NCBI GenBank assembly: GCA_963680875.1
Contig: OY804579.1
Span: 85,115,095-85,179,094 of the forward strand
Reading direction: 5' to 3'
DNA length: 64,000 nt
Source of the DNA: Bathymodiolus brooksi
Taxonomy: Eukaryota; Mollusca; Bivalvia; Mytilida; Modiolidae
This document shows positions 35,868-48,600 of the stretch, piece after piece. Both the position numbers and the translations under genes were made by a program. The notes beneath the pieces were generated by a model. That model was not told the origin of the DNA, did no database searches, and saw only the letters and a program-made list of their open reading frames with translations. The first letter of the stretch is position 1; the number at the start of each line of letters is the position of its first letter.

Positions 35868-36125
35868 AACGAGAGAGTGATTGTTGTTTAACGCCAAATG
35901 AACCTTACATTCGATGAGATTATAATGCTGTCCGTTTTGTACTAGACAAATACTCGTAGTTGGATTTTATAGTGCTAGCTCACTGAAACAACAGTTCACG
36001 GTTAGACAATCCTAATTTCAATCAGTCTATGCTCTTTCTCCTTAATGTTGCATATTTTGCGGTCATTTGAAGTCTACAACACACGAGGCGAACACGATAA
36101 CCATCACATCATCGATGCGGTTTCA
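35868..36125 (-). repeat. SINE-B (inverted), shortened
   Basis: From 'agtgattgttgtttaacgcc' to 'cacatcatcgatgcggtt'. The middle is reduced. Confidence 0.7.
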
Positions 36126-36235
36126 AGCAGTAGAACATAGTTTGTTATTACTATATATATATATATAAAACGCTATATAAGACATTGTAGAAGTTGAACT
36201 ACATGTACATAACATAGTATACCGGATCATTATAA

Positions 36236-36300
36236 ATGTTTTGTCACAAGTCCACGAATGTTGCAATTATTGTAATCATCACCTTGTGACAAAACACCAT
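36236..36300. repeat. Short palindrome
   Basis: The arms 'gttttgtcacaag' and 'cttgtgacaaaac' enclose about 35 bp. Possible small MITE or hairpin. Confidence 0.6.
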
Positions 36301-36424
36301 CCATTTGCTATTACAAGATTGTTGACTTTTGTTCCGCCACTTTTTTTATTGACATGTCTGTACTAATTAGGAGATATTTCGATTTTGTCATTTTGATATG
36401 TCGACGGCCAACATTTAGATCATA

Positions 36425-37200
36425 TAATATATACATACCAATACCTATCCAGCATACCTGTATACGGCCAAAAATTCGTTATATGTACCTATACCTATCC
36501 AGCATATCTGTATACGGCCAAAAATTCGCTATATGTACCTATACCTATCCAGCATATTTGTATACGGCCAACAATTCTCTATATGTACCTATACCTATCC
36601 AGCATATATGTATACGGCCAACAATTCGCTATATGTACCTACAAATATCCAGCATATCTGTATACGGCCAACAATTCGTTATATGTACCTATACCTATCC
36701 AGCATATATGTATACGGCCAACAATTCGCTATATGTACCTATAAATATCCAGCATATCTGTATACGGCCAACAATTCGCTATATGTACCTATACCTATCC
36801 AGCATATCTGTATACGGCCAACAATTCTCTATATGTACCTATACATATCCAGCATATCTTTATACGGCCAACAATTCTCTATATGTACCTATACCTATCC
36901 AGCATATCTGTATACAGCCAACAATTCGCTATATGTACCTATACCTATCCAGCATATCTGAATATGGCCAACAATTCTCTATATGTACCTATACCTATCC
37001 AGCATATCTGTATACGGCCAACAATTCTCTATATGTACCTATACCTATCCAGCATATCTGTAAACAGCCAACAATTCTCTATATGTACCTATACATATCC
37101 AGCATATCTGTATATGGCCAACAATTTGCTATATGTACCTATACCTATCCAGCATATCTGTATATGGCCAACAATTCGCTATATGTACCTATCTAGCATA
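36425..37200. repeat. 50-bp minisatellite, about 15 copies
   Basis: The unit contains 'cctatccagcatatctgtat' and 'cggccaacaattcgctatat'. A repeating peptide (about 16.7 residues per unit, cycling through three frames) is open for 280 codons. Without splice signals or codon constraint I treat it as non-coding. Confidence 0.95.
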
Positions 37201-37325
37201 ACTTGCATACCACCTGCATATCTACAATACCTGAAATCTTACGGTCCATATATTAATGTGAATCTAACATAGCTGTATTATGACCAACATATCACTACCA
37301 TTCCACTCTATCTTACTGGGGTAAA

Positions 37326-37358
37326 GCTGATGACCGTAACTGTAATTACGGTCATCCC
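37326..37358. repeat. Small hairpin
   Basis: 'gatgaccgtaa' and 'ttacggtcatc' form a stem with a short loop. No poly-T or promoter context is apparent. Confidence 0.5.
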
Positions 37359-37439
37359 AAGATGGCGGACGTGGAATCAGGTAAGAATAATGATGCTGCA
37401 CAACAAAAATTGTAGCATTTCTATTGCCAGTTCTTGATA

Positions 37440-37678
37440 AGAACAATTTTTAAGATTTACTTAATTTCCCTCTTTTAGCCCCTCCAAAAGGAGGATCAAT
37501 TTCATTTGTACAAATCTGAGTCTCCCAATAAACATCCCTCCCAAGTTTGGTTCCATTTGGTTTAGTAGTTTTGCAGAAGAAGTTTGAAATAAGCAAATTT
37601 AACAGAAGATGGACAGATGACATGCCAAGTGATGGCAAAAGCTCACATGGCCTTTGGCCAGGCGAGCTAAAAATAAAT
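37440..37678 (+). repeat. 'Gctcacc/ggtgagc' interspersed repeat, 3' part
   Basis: Ends 'ccaagtgatggcaaaagctc' and 'ccaggcgagctaaaaa', like the ends at 46423 and 47551. It belongs to the same family as the large element at 45971-47551. Confidence 0.65.
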
Positions 37679-38083
37679 TGCTCATAACCGAACTACAATG
37701 ATATAATTCACTCATGCACTAAACAAGCATCATAATTTAAAACGTCACAATTGTTTTTCGATATTTGGAATGCAGGACTTATACTATAGTTAAACAAAAT
37801 TGTTTACTTGTCATGAATTTCATACAAAAATATTGCACTTTAATCAATATTTTTTTTTAAAGGAGATGATAAAGACAAGGGAGGTAATAGATAATAAACA
37901 AGGGAGATAATATATTTTATTACATAATGATTTTATTTAAACCAATTTTATTGGCTATCATGCTGTCACCTGACAATCCGTAAAATTTAATATTTTTTTA
38001 TTAAAACTTTTATTGACTTGGTTTCACTTTTGTTTTCTAATGAAATCTATAAAAAGAATCACATTCATTTTAATGTAATAAAA

Positions 38084-38224
38084 CAATTACAGTCTTTTGT
38101 ATCGGTCAATACAAGTTTTTATGGACCTTAGAAATCAATATTCACCTCAGCCTAAAGGCTTCAGTGAATATCGTTTTTAAGGTCCATAAAAACTTGTATT
38201 GACCTCAACAAAAGACTATAATTG
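38084..38224. repeat. Near-perfect palindrome of about 140 bp
   Basis: Arms of about 60 bp include 'gtcaatacaagtttttatgg' and its inverse, meeting around 'cagcctaaaggcttcag'. The flanks are AT-rich. A hairpin MITE is the likeliest reading. Confidence 0.85.
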
Positions 38225-38289
38225 TATATAATGTCCTTTTTCATAGCATGATATTTTTAAACAATTGATTAGTTATATAATGACTTAAC

Positions 38290-39345
38290 ATGACATAATA
38301 AATTATACAACATACAACCTAGGCCTATAAGTGGGTGGTTCAGCTGGCACATCGGTCCGGGGCACAGGGAGCCAAGATGGGGCTCGTGAATCTCTGAGGG
38401 GCCCCATAGTCTTAACTATAAACATTTTATTTTGAGAGATGTCTCAGCCTGTTCCTGGGGCCCCAAAGCAGTCTTGTTCCACCTTGTACAATTTCTTTAG
38501 GAGGCCCTGCATACAACCCATTGTCATACATTTGTAAAGCACCAACATCAGTGATATCATGCATGGATAAAATATTTTGCTTTGGTTATTTGAACCATAT
38601 TTTATTGTAACTGCAGCCATTTTGAATGGAGAGTGGGTCTGTCAGATATAATTTCATAGGTGTCATCTCAGAACTATCCTAGCTATGTTTGGTTTAAATT
38701 GGCCCAATAGATTCAGAGAAATATGAAAATGTATTTTTCTTTGATTTTCTTTTTTTAAAAGATAGGACACGTCTTATTTCCATAATTGGCAAACTTCACG
38801 ATAAAAGTAAATAACATGTTAAACAACCCATAATCATGTAGATAATTCTAAGAAATTTTTATTTTTAGTAATGATAGCCATATTGGATGTAGGGTGGGTT
38901 AAATTTCGTCAGATATTTTACTGAAAGGAGACAACCCAAGGAACATATCAGCCAAGTTTGACATAATTTTGCTATGTGGCTTCATAACACAATATATAAA
39001 GTATTCTGAAGTATTGGTAACTTAATATATGTCCCCTACCAGACACACTGTCACACAGCTATATCTGAAGCCAGCATTCATCATTACATTATATCTAAAC
39101 ATGACACATTACAAAACAGGTGTGAAAAACTTTTAAAATCCAAGGGCTATAATTTTGTAAAAAAAAACCAATAAAACTAAAATTTGATCTGTAACTGACC
39201 TTATACAAATACTTGTAAATATCTCTACCTATTAAAGGAAAGGGTACTGGATCACCAAGGTGTGACAGACCAACTGAGAGACAGACATAGGATACCAATA
39301 GTCAACCCTTCCCCACCTTTGGCAGTAGGAGGGCTAATAACTATC
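38290..39345. other. Intergenic DNA with decayed interspersed repeats
   Basis: Includes two stretches with 'gccattttgaatggagagtg' and 'gccatattggatgtagggtg', which resemble the start of the 45971 element. Also holds a piece ending 'gacagaccaactgagagaca'. No exon seen. Confidence 0.45.
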
Positions 39346-39389
39346 ACCCAAAATCAACTGAACTGAATTATTAGTGGATGGGTCAAGGT

Positions 39390-39525
39390 GTGGACAATCC
39401 ACAAATGCATAAGAAAAGATATGGATGTAAATGAACATGAGAGAATATCCAACATTACACTTATTTGACACAAATTAAGGTAAAGTAACAGCACTTTTAT
39501 TGCTGTTCTACAGTTCACAGTATGG
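39390..39525 (-). repeat. Interspersed repeat supplying ATAD1's likely poly(A) signal
   Basis: On minus, 'acagcaataaaagtgctgtt' to 'catgttcatttacatccat' matches 52400-52500, and in part 42490-42560. The AATAAA at 39501-39496 lies about 105 nt past the ATAD1 stop. Confidence 0.65.
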
Positions 39526-39605
39526 TCCTCCACAATGAAACTAACTCATGTATGGCTTGAAAGTTAAAATTAATATTGCTAACAATAAATCATGATTGTA
39601 GATTA

Positions 39606-42600
39606 TCAATCTAACAATGGATGTTGTAGACTTCCGGCCATCAATTCTTTCGAGTCCTTAACTTGATTGATTCCATATTCAAGATCATTCATATTCATGC
39701 TACGTAAATCATCAGTGGGAATCTCACTGAAAATAAATAAGATTCAGAAATATTAATATATATAACTTATAACTGGGTATATTTCAACAGTATATTTGTC
39801 ACGATTCCTCTTTCCATTTTAAATGGGGTGTCATCATTGTCGTGATCATATGGTAGTTGGATTTATAACTACATTGTACCTATGCAATCAGTGCCAATCA
39901 CCACTAAAGTTGTGAGTTCAAACCCCACTCAGGTGAGGTGTACTCAATACAACATTATGTGATAAAGTTTGTCATTGACTTACAACAGGTCAGTGGTTTT
40001 CTCCTGGTACTCTGTTTTCCTCCACCAATAAAACTGACCATCACAATATACCTGAAGTATTGTTGAAAGTGGCGTTAAATACTGTAACCCTAATATTTTA
40101 ATTTACGGTTGTTTGATCATCATGTAACCACCAATTGTATTTACAGTCAAACCTGTATTAAGAGGTCACTTTTGGAGCAAAGAAAACATGGTCTTATCAG
40201 ACAGGTGACCCCTTAAAAGAGGTTCAATTCGTATGAAAATTTCTATGACAGGATAAGAAAAAGGTGACTTTTTAACACAAGTGATTGCTTGATGTCTGTA
40301 ATTTAGACTGATTTCCTAATTAACTACACTGATGATTCTGGTTAAAAATAAAATAACTGAAAATCAATGAAAATTAGATGAAATCATCTTACCCCTCTTG
40401 TAAGGTCATTCCCACCAAAGACCACCCTCTTATCTGACCACTCCCATCAAAGGACATCCCTCTTGTCAGGCCACTCCCACCAAAGACCACCCCTCTTATC
40501 AAGTCACTCCTATCAAAGGCCATCGCTTGTCAAGCCACTCCCACCAAAGGCCATCCCACCTTGTCAGGCCACTCCCATCATAGGTCATCCTTCTGATCAG
40601 GCCCAATTTCAGATGCACTGAGATACAAATATACTACTATATTGTCCCACCCTCCTCAAGAGAGGCCATCCCTCTTACAAGACCAGATTTCAGATGCACT
40701 GAGATACAAACATACTACTATATTGCCTCCTCCCCCTCAAGAGAACCCATCTTTCTTATTAAGCCACTTTTTTCATAACAGAAGGGATGGCTCTATAAGA
40801 GGGGGACAACTGGAGAATTTGAGGAAAACCGCTCGTAGCCATTGGCTGTTGGCAATCCTCATTAAAGATATAAAGAATTAAATTACTGGAGAATAATATT
40901 GTACTTACAAAGCGTCAATTCCATATAGATTTCAGTACGGGGGACAACTGGATAGTAATATTGTACTTACAAAGCATCAATTCCATATAGATTTCAGTAG
41001 GGAGGGACAACTGGACAGTAATATTGTACTTACAAAGCATCAATTCCATATAGATTTCAGTAGGGGGGACAACTGGACAGTAATATTGTACTTACAAAAC
41101 ATCAATTCCATATAGATTTCAGTACGGGGGACAACTGGATAGTAATATTGTACTTACAAAGCATCAATTCCATATAGATTTCAGTGGGGGGGGGGGGGGG
41201 GCAACTGGACAGTAATATTGTACTTACAAAACATCAATTCCATATAGATTTCAGTAGGGAGGGACAACTGGACAGTAATATTGTACTTACAAAGCATCAA
41301 TTCCATATAGATTTCAGTAGGGGGAACAACTGGACAGTAATATTGTACTTACAAAACATCAATTCCATATAGATTTCAGTAGGGGGAACAACTGGACAAT
41401 AATATTGTACTTACAAACCATCAATTCCATATAGATTTCAGTAGGGGGGACAACTGAACAGTAATATTGTACTTACAAAGCATCAATTCCATATAGATTT
41501 CAGTAGGGGGGACAACTGGACAGTAATATTGTACTTACAAAGCGTCAATTCCATGTAGATTTCTATGCGCTTGTAATACTTCATGTACTCTAAATAATGC
41601 TGCTTGTCGACACCCTTCTTTTATATCACTTCCTGAAAACCCATCTGTTTCATTTCCTAATTTGTTAAAATCGATGTCGTTTATCTAAAAATAAATGTAA
41701 AAAAGATGGTTTGTTTTGAATTTGTGCATGTATATGTTATATTTATTATCATGTTTGTTATTCATGTTGATTAACTGATACAAAATTGCAACAATGAAAA
41801 TTATTGTAAAGTCAGACTCTCACATGCATACAACAGCCTGATCGAATAGGAGTGATTCTGGTTAGAAAATGAAATAACTGGAATCAATTAAAATAGCTGA
41901 AACCATCTACACCCCCTTTCAAACCCTCCATATTTGACCTGTTCAGATCATCTCCTGCACCTTTTGGAAAAAAATTTCAGGGGTTAATAGCTGAAATCAG
42001 TTAAATAATGAAAAAAATCATTCCTGATACAATATTAAAATGAAGCAATGTTTCATGTGGTAAGCAACAACAAAATTAACATTTTTACCTGTTCATCTTC
42101 AAGTATAATTTTCAGAATGTGTATTCTTTGCTCTTTAGCCTGTAGAAAAAAATAATTTGTAAAAATATATAGACATCAGTAAATAAAAAGTCAAAAAATG
42201 GATTTGGTTTTAGGTTTTATGGTGTTTAACGCCACTTTCAACAATATTTCAGCTATATAGTGGCAGTCAGTTTTATTAGTGGAGGAAACCAGAGTACCCG
42301 GAGAAAACCATTGACCTGCCATAAGTCACATAATGCTGTATTTAGTACACCTCGTCATGAACGGGGTACGAACTCACACCTTTAGTGGTGATAGGCACTG
42401 ATTCCATGGGTAGTTGTAAATCCAACTACGATACGATCACGAAAAGTCAAAAGAAATGCTATTTGAGGATGTATTATATGTGTTTAATGTTTACATTTCT
42501 TTAGTATAAGTGTAAATTTGGATATTCTCTCATGTTCATTTACATCCACATCATTACTAACTATTTATTGTATAAACTATAAGTTTTCCCAGTTTCAGTG

Positions 42601-45600
42601 ATTACAATAGTGTACATGTCAAAAATCACAATTAATCTAATTTATCCTGCAATCATGTGATTTTGAGTTCTTATAAAAGGGGGGGGGGTATGGTATTTAA
42701 CGCCACTTTCAACAATATTTCAGTTATATTGCGGCTGTCAGTTTTATTGGTGGAGGAAACGGATTAACTAGAGAAAACCACCGACCTGTCGCAAGTTACT
42801 GACAAACTTTATCACATAATGTTGTATCGAGTACACCTCGCCATGAGAGATTCGAACTCACAACTTTAGTGGTGATAGGCACCGATTGCAAAGGTAGTTG
42901 TAAATCCAACTACCATGCGATCAAGATCACGACAGCCCCTCTTATAAAAGGGTCAAATAAATGTCAGTTATCTTAGTCATCGACCTAATAAAGCTTTTCT
43001 GGTACCTGATTCATGTAGAGCCAATGGTAAAAATAAAACCCATTTGCACTCGTTGTGAAACAGGTCAGAAAAGCTTGCCAAAGGCTTGCCTATCTACCTG
43101 TCTTTAAAACTCTACCAAACAGATTATATATTTTCCTACAATATATATATAATCCATTTCTCATAGGATGAGATGTATTCTGTTTTTCTTGCTCATATCA
43201 AAACCAACTACATGTATAGACATAACATTGTATATTTAAAATCTTCAACTCATCTACAGTTTAATAAATAAAAAAACTTCAGGTCAACTAAAGGTAAGCT
43301 CAAAAATAACAAAACCCTAATTTTCTACATATATAACAAATTCAGAGGCTCGTCTAAGCCTGTTTCGCTTACTTGGTTATTCATGTGCAGTTTGGCTGCT
43401 GTTCCCATTGACCCCTTCATATCTCATAAATTTAATACTTGTGCTACAATTTATAACAGTTGATAAAAAAAAATATCTACCACATATATGCCAAAAAACT
43501 CTGGTGGTTTCATTTGATATTATTTTTTAAATGTATTTGCAAATTTTCAAATACTCTTTATACAACAAGGAGAGGAAAAGGTATTCCCCAATCAGACGTC
43601 AGTAATGAAATGAGAAACAAAAAATACCACCCTCTAAAACAATTCCAACATCTAATCAAAAAATCGTAGAAGTTTATAAAATTAATTACAGGTTTGCCAA
43701 TCTTAAATTGACACGGCATTCTTCTAAGGATAGCAGCATCAACATCCTGGGGTCTGTTTGTGGCCCCAATGATCATGATCTGACAGTTAGGATCTGTTAT
43801 TATACCGTCCCATAAACTCATGAACTGTGTTTTTATCATCGCTGTAGCTTCATGATCAGTGGACGATCTGGATCTCAAGAAAGAATCTATAAAATTAAGA
43901 ATAGTTTGAATATGACCTCCATATACACCAAAAACATCACAGCAGATATAGTATATATCTTAAAAATAGCATGTACAATCATGAATTGGTTACTGGTGAT
44001 ATATCTCCATTGGTCAGTAATATTGCTTAAAAGCCCTGTCTGTTGCTTTGAGTAATCTAGGAAGTGTTGCTTTGGAACATTACGATGGCAAAACATGTTC
44101 ATATAAGTTAATAAATCTATGCTATATAGAATAACAGTAGCCCCTTCTTGTAAGGCCACTCTCACAAAACAATATCCTTCTTATCAGGCCAGATTTTATA
44201 TGAACTGAGACAGTAAAATACTTTTGTACTATTAAATTGCCCCTCTGATGAGAGGCCACCCTTCATATCGGGCCACTTTTTCATTGTAAAAGCCTTCAAG
44301 GGGTGGCCTTACAAGAGAGGGAATACTGTGTAAGTTAAAAGTATATTGATCCTCAGTAACTATAATTAATTTTTAATTAGGTAAAAAACTACTAAAATAA
44401 ATTATAATCATACCTATTTCATCTACAAATATAATGGCTGGTTGAAGCTTCATTGCCTAAAACAAAAAAATATTGGTTTAATTTTAATTAAAAATTGTGC
44501 ACCATAATTAAAATATAAAGGAGGAGGAATGGGCGAGTGATTGTTGTCAAGTGAGCAATTTTTCAGGAATATCGCGGCGAGAACAAACTATATTCCGATG
44601 AGATGATGATGTCCACTTTGTACTACATCATAATCAGGTTGAGATGGATTTTATAGTCTTTGGTTTGACTCGACTGGAACTCGAACCCATGTTCATCTGC
44701 AAAATAGGTGACTATGCTAACCATTACACAACCGATCGAGTCAGAACCTGATAATATATCAACCACATCGATAGTGTAATGGTTAGCATGCTTGCAACGA
44801 GTGCGGTAGATCGTGGGTTCGAGTTCCGATCGGATAAAACCAAAGACTATAAAATTGGTATTTATTGCTTCTCCGCTATGCATGCAACATTAAGGAGAAA
44901 GAACAAAGACTGGTTGGCCCGGAATCAGGCTAATGTGTCTGAATGGGGCGACATATCTATCTGTAGACTGTTGTTTCAGCGAGTTAGCAGTAGTTCTTCA
45001 GATTAATTATATAGAATTTATGGAACGGAAATGAAAAAATTCGTGTTATTGTGAGAAATGCAAGGCCAAAACTGATAATGTGGTCACAGAATCTGCGTGA
45101 AAAAAATGTGAGACATAGAAAATTTGTGAGATTGTCCAAAAGTTTGCATCGTAAAATGCAATCACTGTTAAAACAAATAAATAGCATACATATACAAGAA
45201 GTAATTTAACATACATGTAGTAATAATAACAATGATCTAATCTGATGATCTATTTTTTTTTTTTTAATCTGACGATCAACTAATATCTAACAACATTTGA
45301 TACAAGGTCACATCAGAGGTCATATTTCAAGCAACCAATCACCGATGACCTTCAAGAATTATTGATGTACTGAACAGGATAGTTGGTGATTGTGATACCT
45401 AGTTAATTACATTAAAAAATGAAATGTAATTGATAATGATTTCATCATGACAGGTTATAACAATAATAAGCGAGTAGGTGCATTTACTATTTTAGCAACA
45501 AAGCCAGTAGTAAATGTGTCCGTACAAAAAAAACCCAGTATTTTTTAAATTTGTTTTATCACCATCTATTTGTTCTATTTACCTTTGCATTGTTACATGA

Positions 45601-48600
45601 ATATTAAAAAAGATATATTTTCATCATGCTTGATGGCATCAGAATTATTACCCACATACACAGATGTATAACAAGTCTGAATATCTACCAGCCTTAATTC
45701 TATGAAATTGCTTGGTAATCAACAATTTAACAGTATGAAAACAAGAACAAGCAATACAAACAACCAACTACAGTTGCATCCATTTCCAATTTTGTCTAGA
45801 TTCAGTTTATTGATCCATAACGAACTTCATATTTCAACAAGAGATTAAGTCTTAAAAAACACAGCAATTAAATTGACCACCATTAGTTTATAATACAAAA
45901 TATTATTAATATTTTACCTTACAAATGATCTTTTTATATTGCAAGTGGCACTTTTACCACAATTTAAAAACTAGAGGCTCAGCCCACTGAGCCTGTATCG
46001 CTCACCTGACAATAGAATGATACTGAAGCAAATTTCAAAGGGAGATAATCATTACCTTAAAAAACAGCAGCCATCTTGAATGGAGGGTGGGGCTGTCGGA
46101 CACAATTTTGAAAGGGACACACCCAGGGACCATCTATGCCAAGTTTGGCTCCATTTGGCCAAGATGTTTCAGAGGAGAAGATTTTTTTAACATTAGCCAA
46201 TCAGAAAAAAGAATTAATCTTGGCGGCCATGTTTGTAGGCCAAATGGAACGAAATGGAGAAACTTTACAGAGGACCTTACATAGATGCTTACTGCCAAGT
46301 TTGGTTCCATTTGGCCAAGTTGTTTCAGAGGAGAAGATTAAAATATGAAAAATTTAACGGACGGACGATGGACGCCAAGTGATGGCAATACCTCACATGG
46401 CCCTTTGGGTCAGGTGAGCTAAAAAAATTATGAAAAAAGGGCAATAACTCCTAGACGGGTAATCAGATTTACTTCAAAATTGCAGGGCATGTTGATCTTG
46501 ACAAGCTGAACATGTTTTCAGTTTACACTCAACATCTATCTCTTATAGTTTTTGAAATAAAGGATGAAAAGTATTAACATTTTTAAAATTTGATGAAAAA
46601 AAGGCAATAACTTCAAGATGGGTAATCAGATTTACTTTAAAATTGTAGGCTAGGTTGATCTTGACATGCTGAACATGTTTGCTGTTTAAACTTAACATCT
46701 ATCTCTTATAGTTTTTGAAATAAAGGACAAAAGGTATTAACATTTTGAAAATTTGATGAAAAAAAGGGCAATAACTCCAAATTGGGTACTCAGATTAACT
46801 TCAAAATTACAGGGTATGTAGATCTTAATATGCTGCACATGTTTGCAATTTTAAACTTAACCTTTATCTCTAATAGTTTTTGAAATATCAGACAAAAATG
46901 TTTAAATTAAAAAATTTAAAAATAAAAAAGGGCAATAACTCCTAGACGGGTTATCAGATTTACTTCAAAATTGCAGGGCATGTAGATCTTGACATGCTGC
47001 ACATGTTTGCTGTTTAAACTTAACGGGCAATAACTCCAAGATAGGTAATCAGATTTTCTTCAAAATTTCAGGGTAGTTAGATCTTCCTGTGCCGATCATT
47101 TTTATCCAAGTCAGATTTCTGATATTATTAACGGTTTTTGAGTTGTTACCAAAAACGTGCAATTTTACCATATGTTCTATTTTTAGTAACAGCGGCCATG
47201 TTTGTTGGCCGAATGGAACTAAATGAAGAAGTTTTATAGAGGATCTTACATAGATGCTTCCTGCCAAGTTTGGCTCCATTTGGCCGAGCAGTTTCAGAGG
47301 AGAAGATTTTTTTAACATTAGCCAATCAGAAACAAGAATTGCCCTTGGCGGCCATATTTGTTGGCGGAATGGGACGAAATGAAGAAACTTTATAGAGGAC
47401 CTTATATAGATGCTTTCTGCCAAGTTTGGTTCCATTTGGTCCAGTTGTTTCAGAGGAGTAGATTAAAATATGAAAAGTTAACGGACGGACGACGGACGGA
47501 TGCCAAGTAATGGCAATACCTCACATGACCCTTTGGGTCAGGTGAGCTAAAAGGTGTGTGCTATACACACAAACTAGACTGTTTTCCATATTTCCTTGGG
47601 CAAAAGGAGGTACCTTTTATATAACATGTTTATGCATCCATAACTACCATGTATATGGGCAATAAACCAAACATTACATTTTTAGATTAATCATTCTTGT
47701 AGGGTAGAAACTTATAAAGATTTCTCAAAGTTTCTATGTAAAAATCAATCCTTTCTGGTATGACTCAAAACATTTCAATGACCTAGATGTACCCACCAAT
47801 GAGAATACTGCTTCTGATCTTTTCTGAGATTCACCATACCATTTGTCTACTAATGATGAAACTTGTAGATTGATAAACCTACAACCTAAAAATAAGCATT
47901 GATATAATGTGGTATACAATGAAATATATTGTGACTGTGAACATTAGAACAGCAATGAAAAAAGCACATATAATTTATTTCTGCTCAAGTCGAACTTTCC
48001 AACTTAACACCTTTATCAAGGATTGTTTCACATGTAAAACTAAATGGCTGTTCTCTTCAATATCATACAATGTACTGAATGATGTTTAACATCATTAAGC
48101 TCAGTATACGTAATGTAACCATTTAGATGCACATTATACATTATCCCAGCTCTGAGCCAACTAGTATGTTTTATGTGAGAAACAATCCTTGCTAAGCAAA
48201 ATACAAAAAATGTAATGCAGAAAATTTGTTTGAATGTGATAAAGATGCCCAGCTGTAGCATTTATCAACAGAAGTAGAGTACCATACAACTGCTGGCTAG
48301 GGACTATCAACAGAAGTAGAGTATCATACAACTGCTGGCTAGGGACTATCAACAGAAGTAGAGTACCATACAACTGCCGGCTAGGGACTATCAACAGAAG
48401 TAGAGTACCATACAAATGCTGGCTAGGGACTATCAACAGAAGTAGAGTACCATACAACTGCCAGCTAGGGATTATCAACAGAAGTAGAGTACCATACAAC
48501 TGCCAGCTAGGGATTATCAACAGAAGTAGAGTACCATACAACTGCCGGCTAGGGACTATCAACAGAAGTAGAGTACCATACAACTGCCGGCTAGGGACTA

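Noticed and set aside
36354..37272. Open frames of 129-280 codons over the 50-bp minisatellite
   Set aside because: The same peptide appears in all three frames because 50 is not a multiple of three; no splice sites or signal peptide.
46087..47435. Short frames with [12 protein letters not shown] peptides
   Set aside because: They recur in each module of an interspersed repeat and have no exon context.
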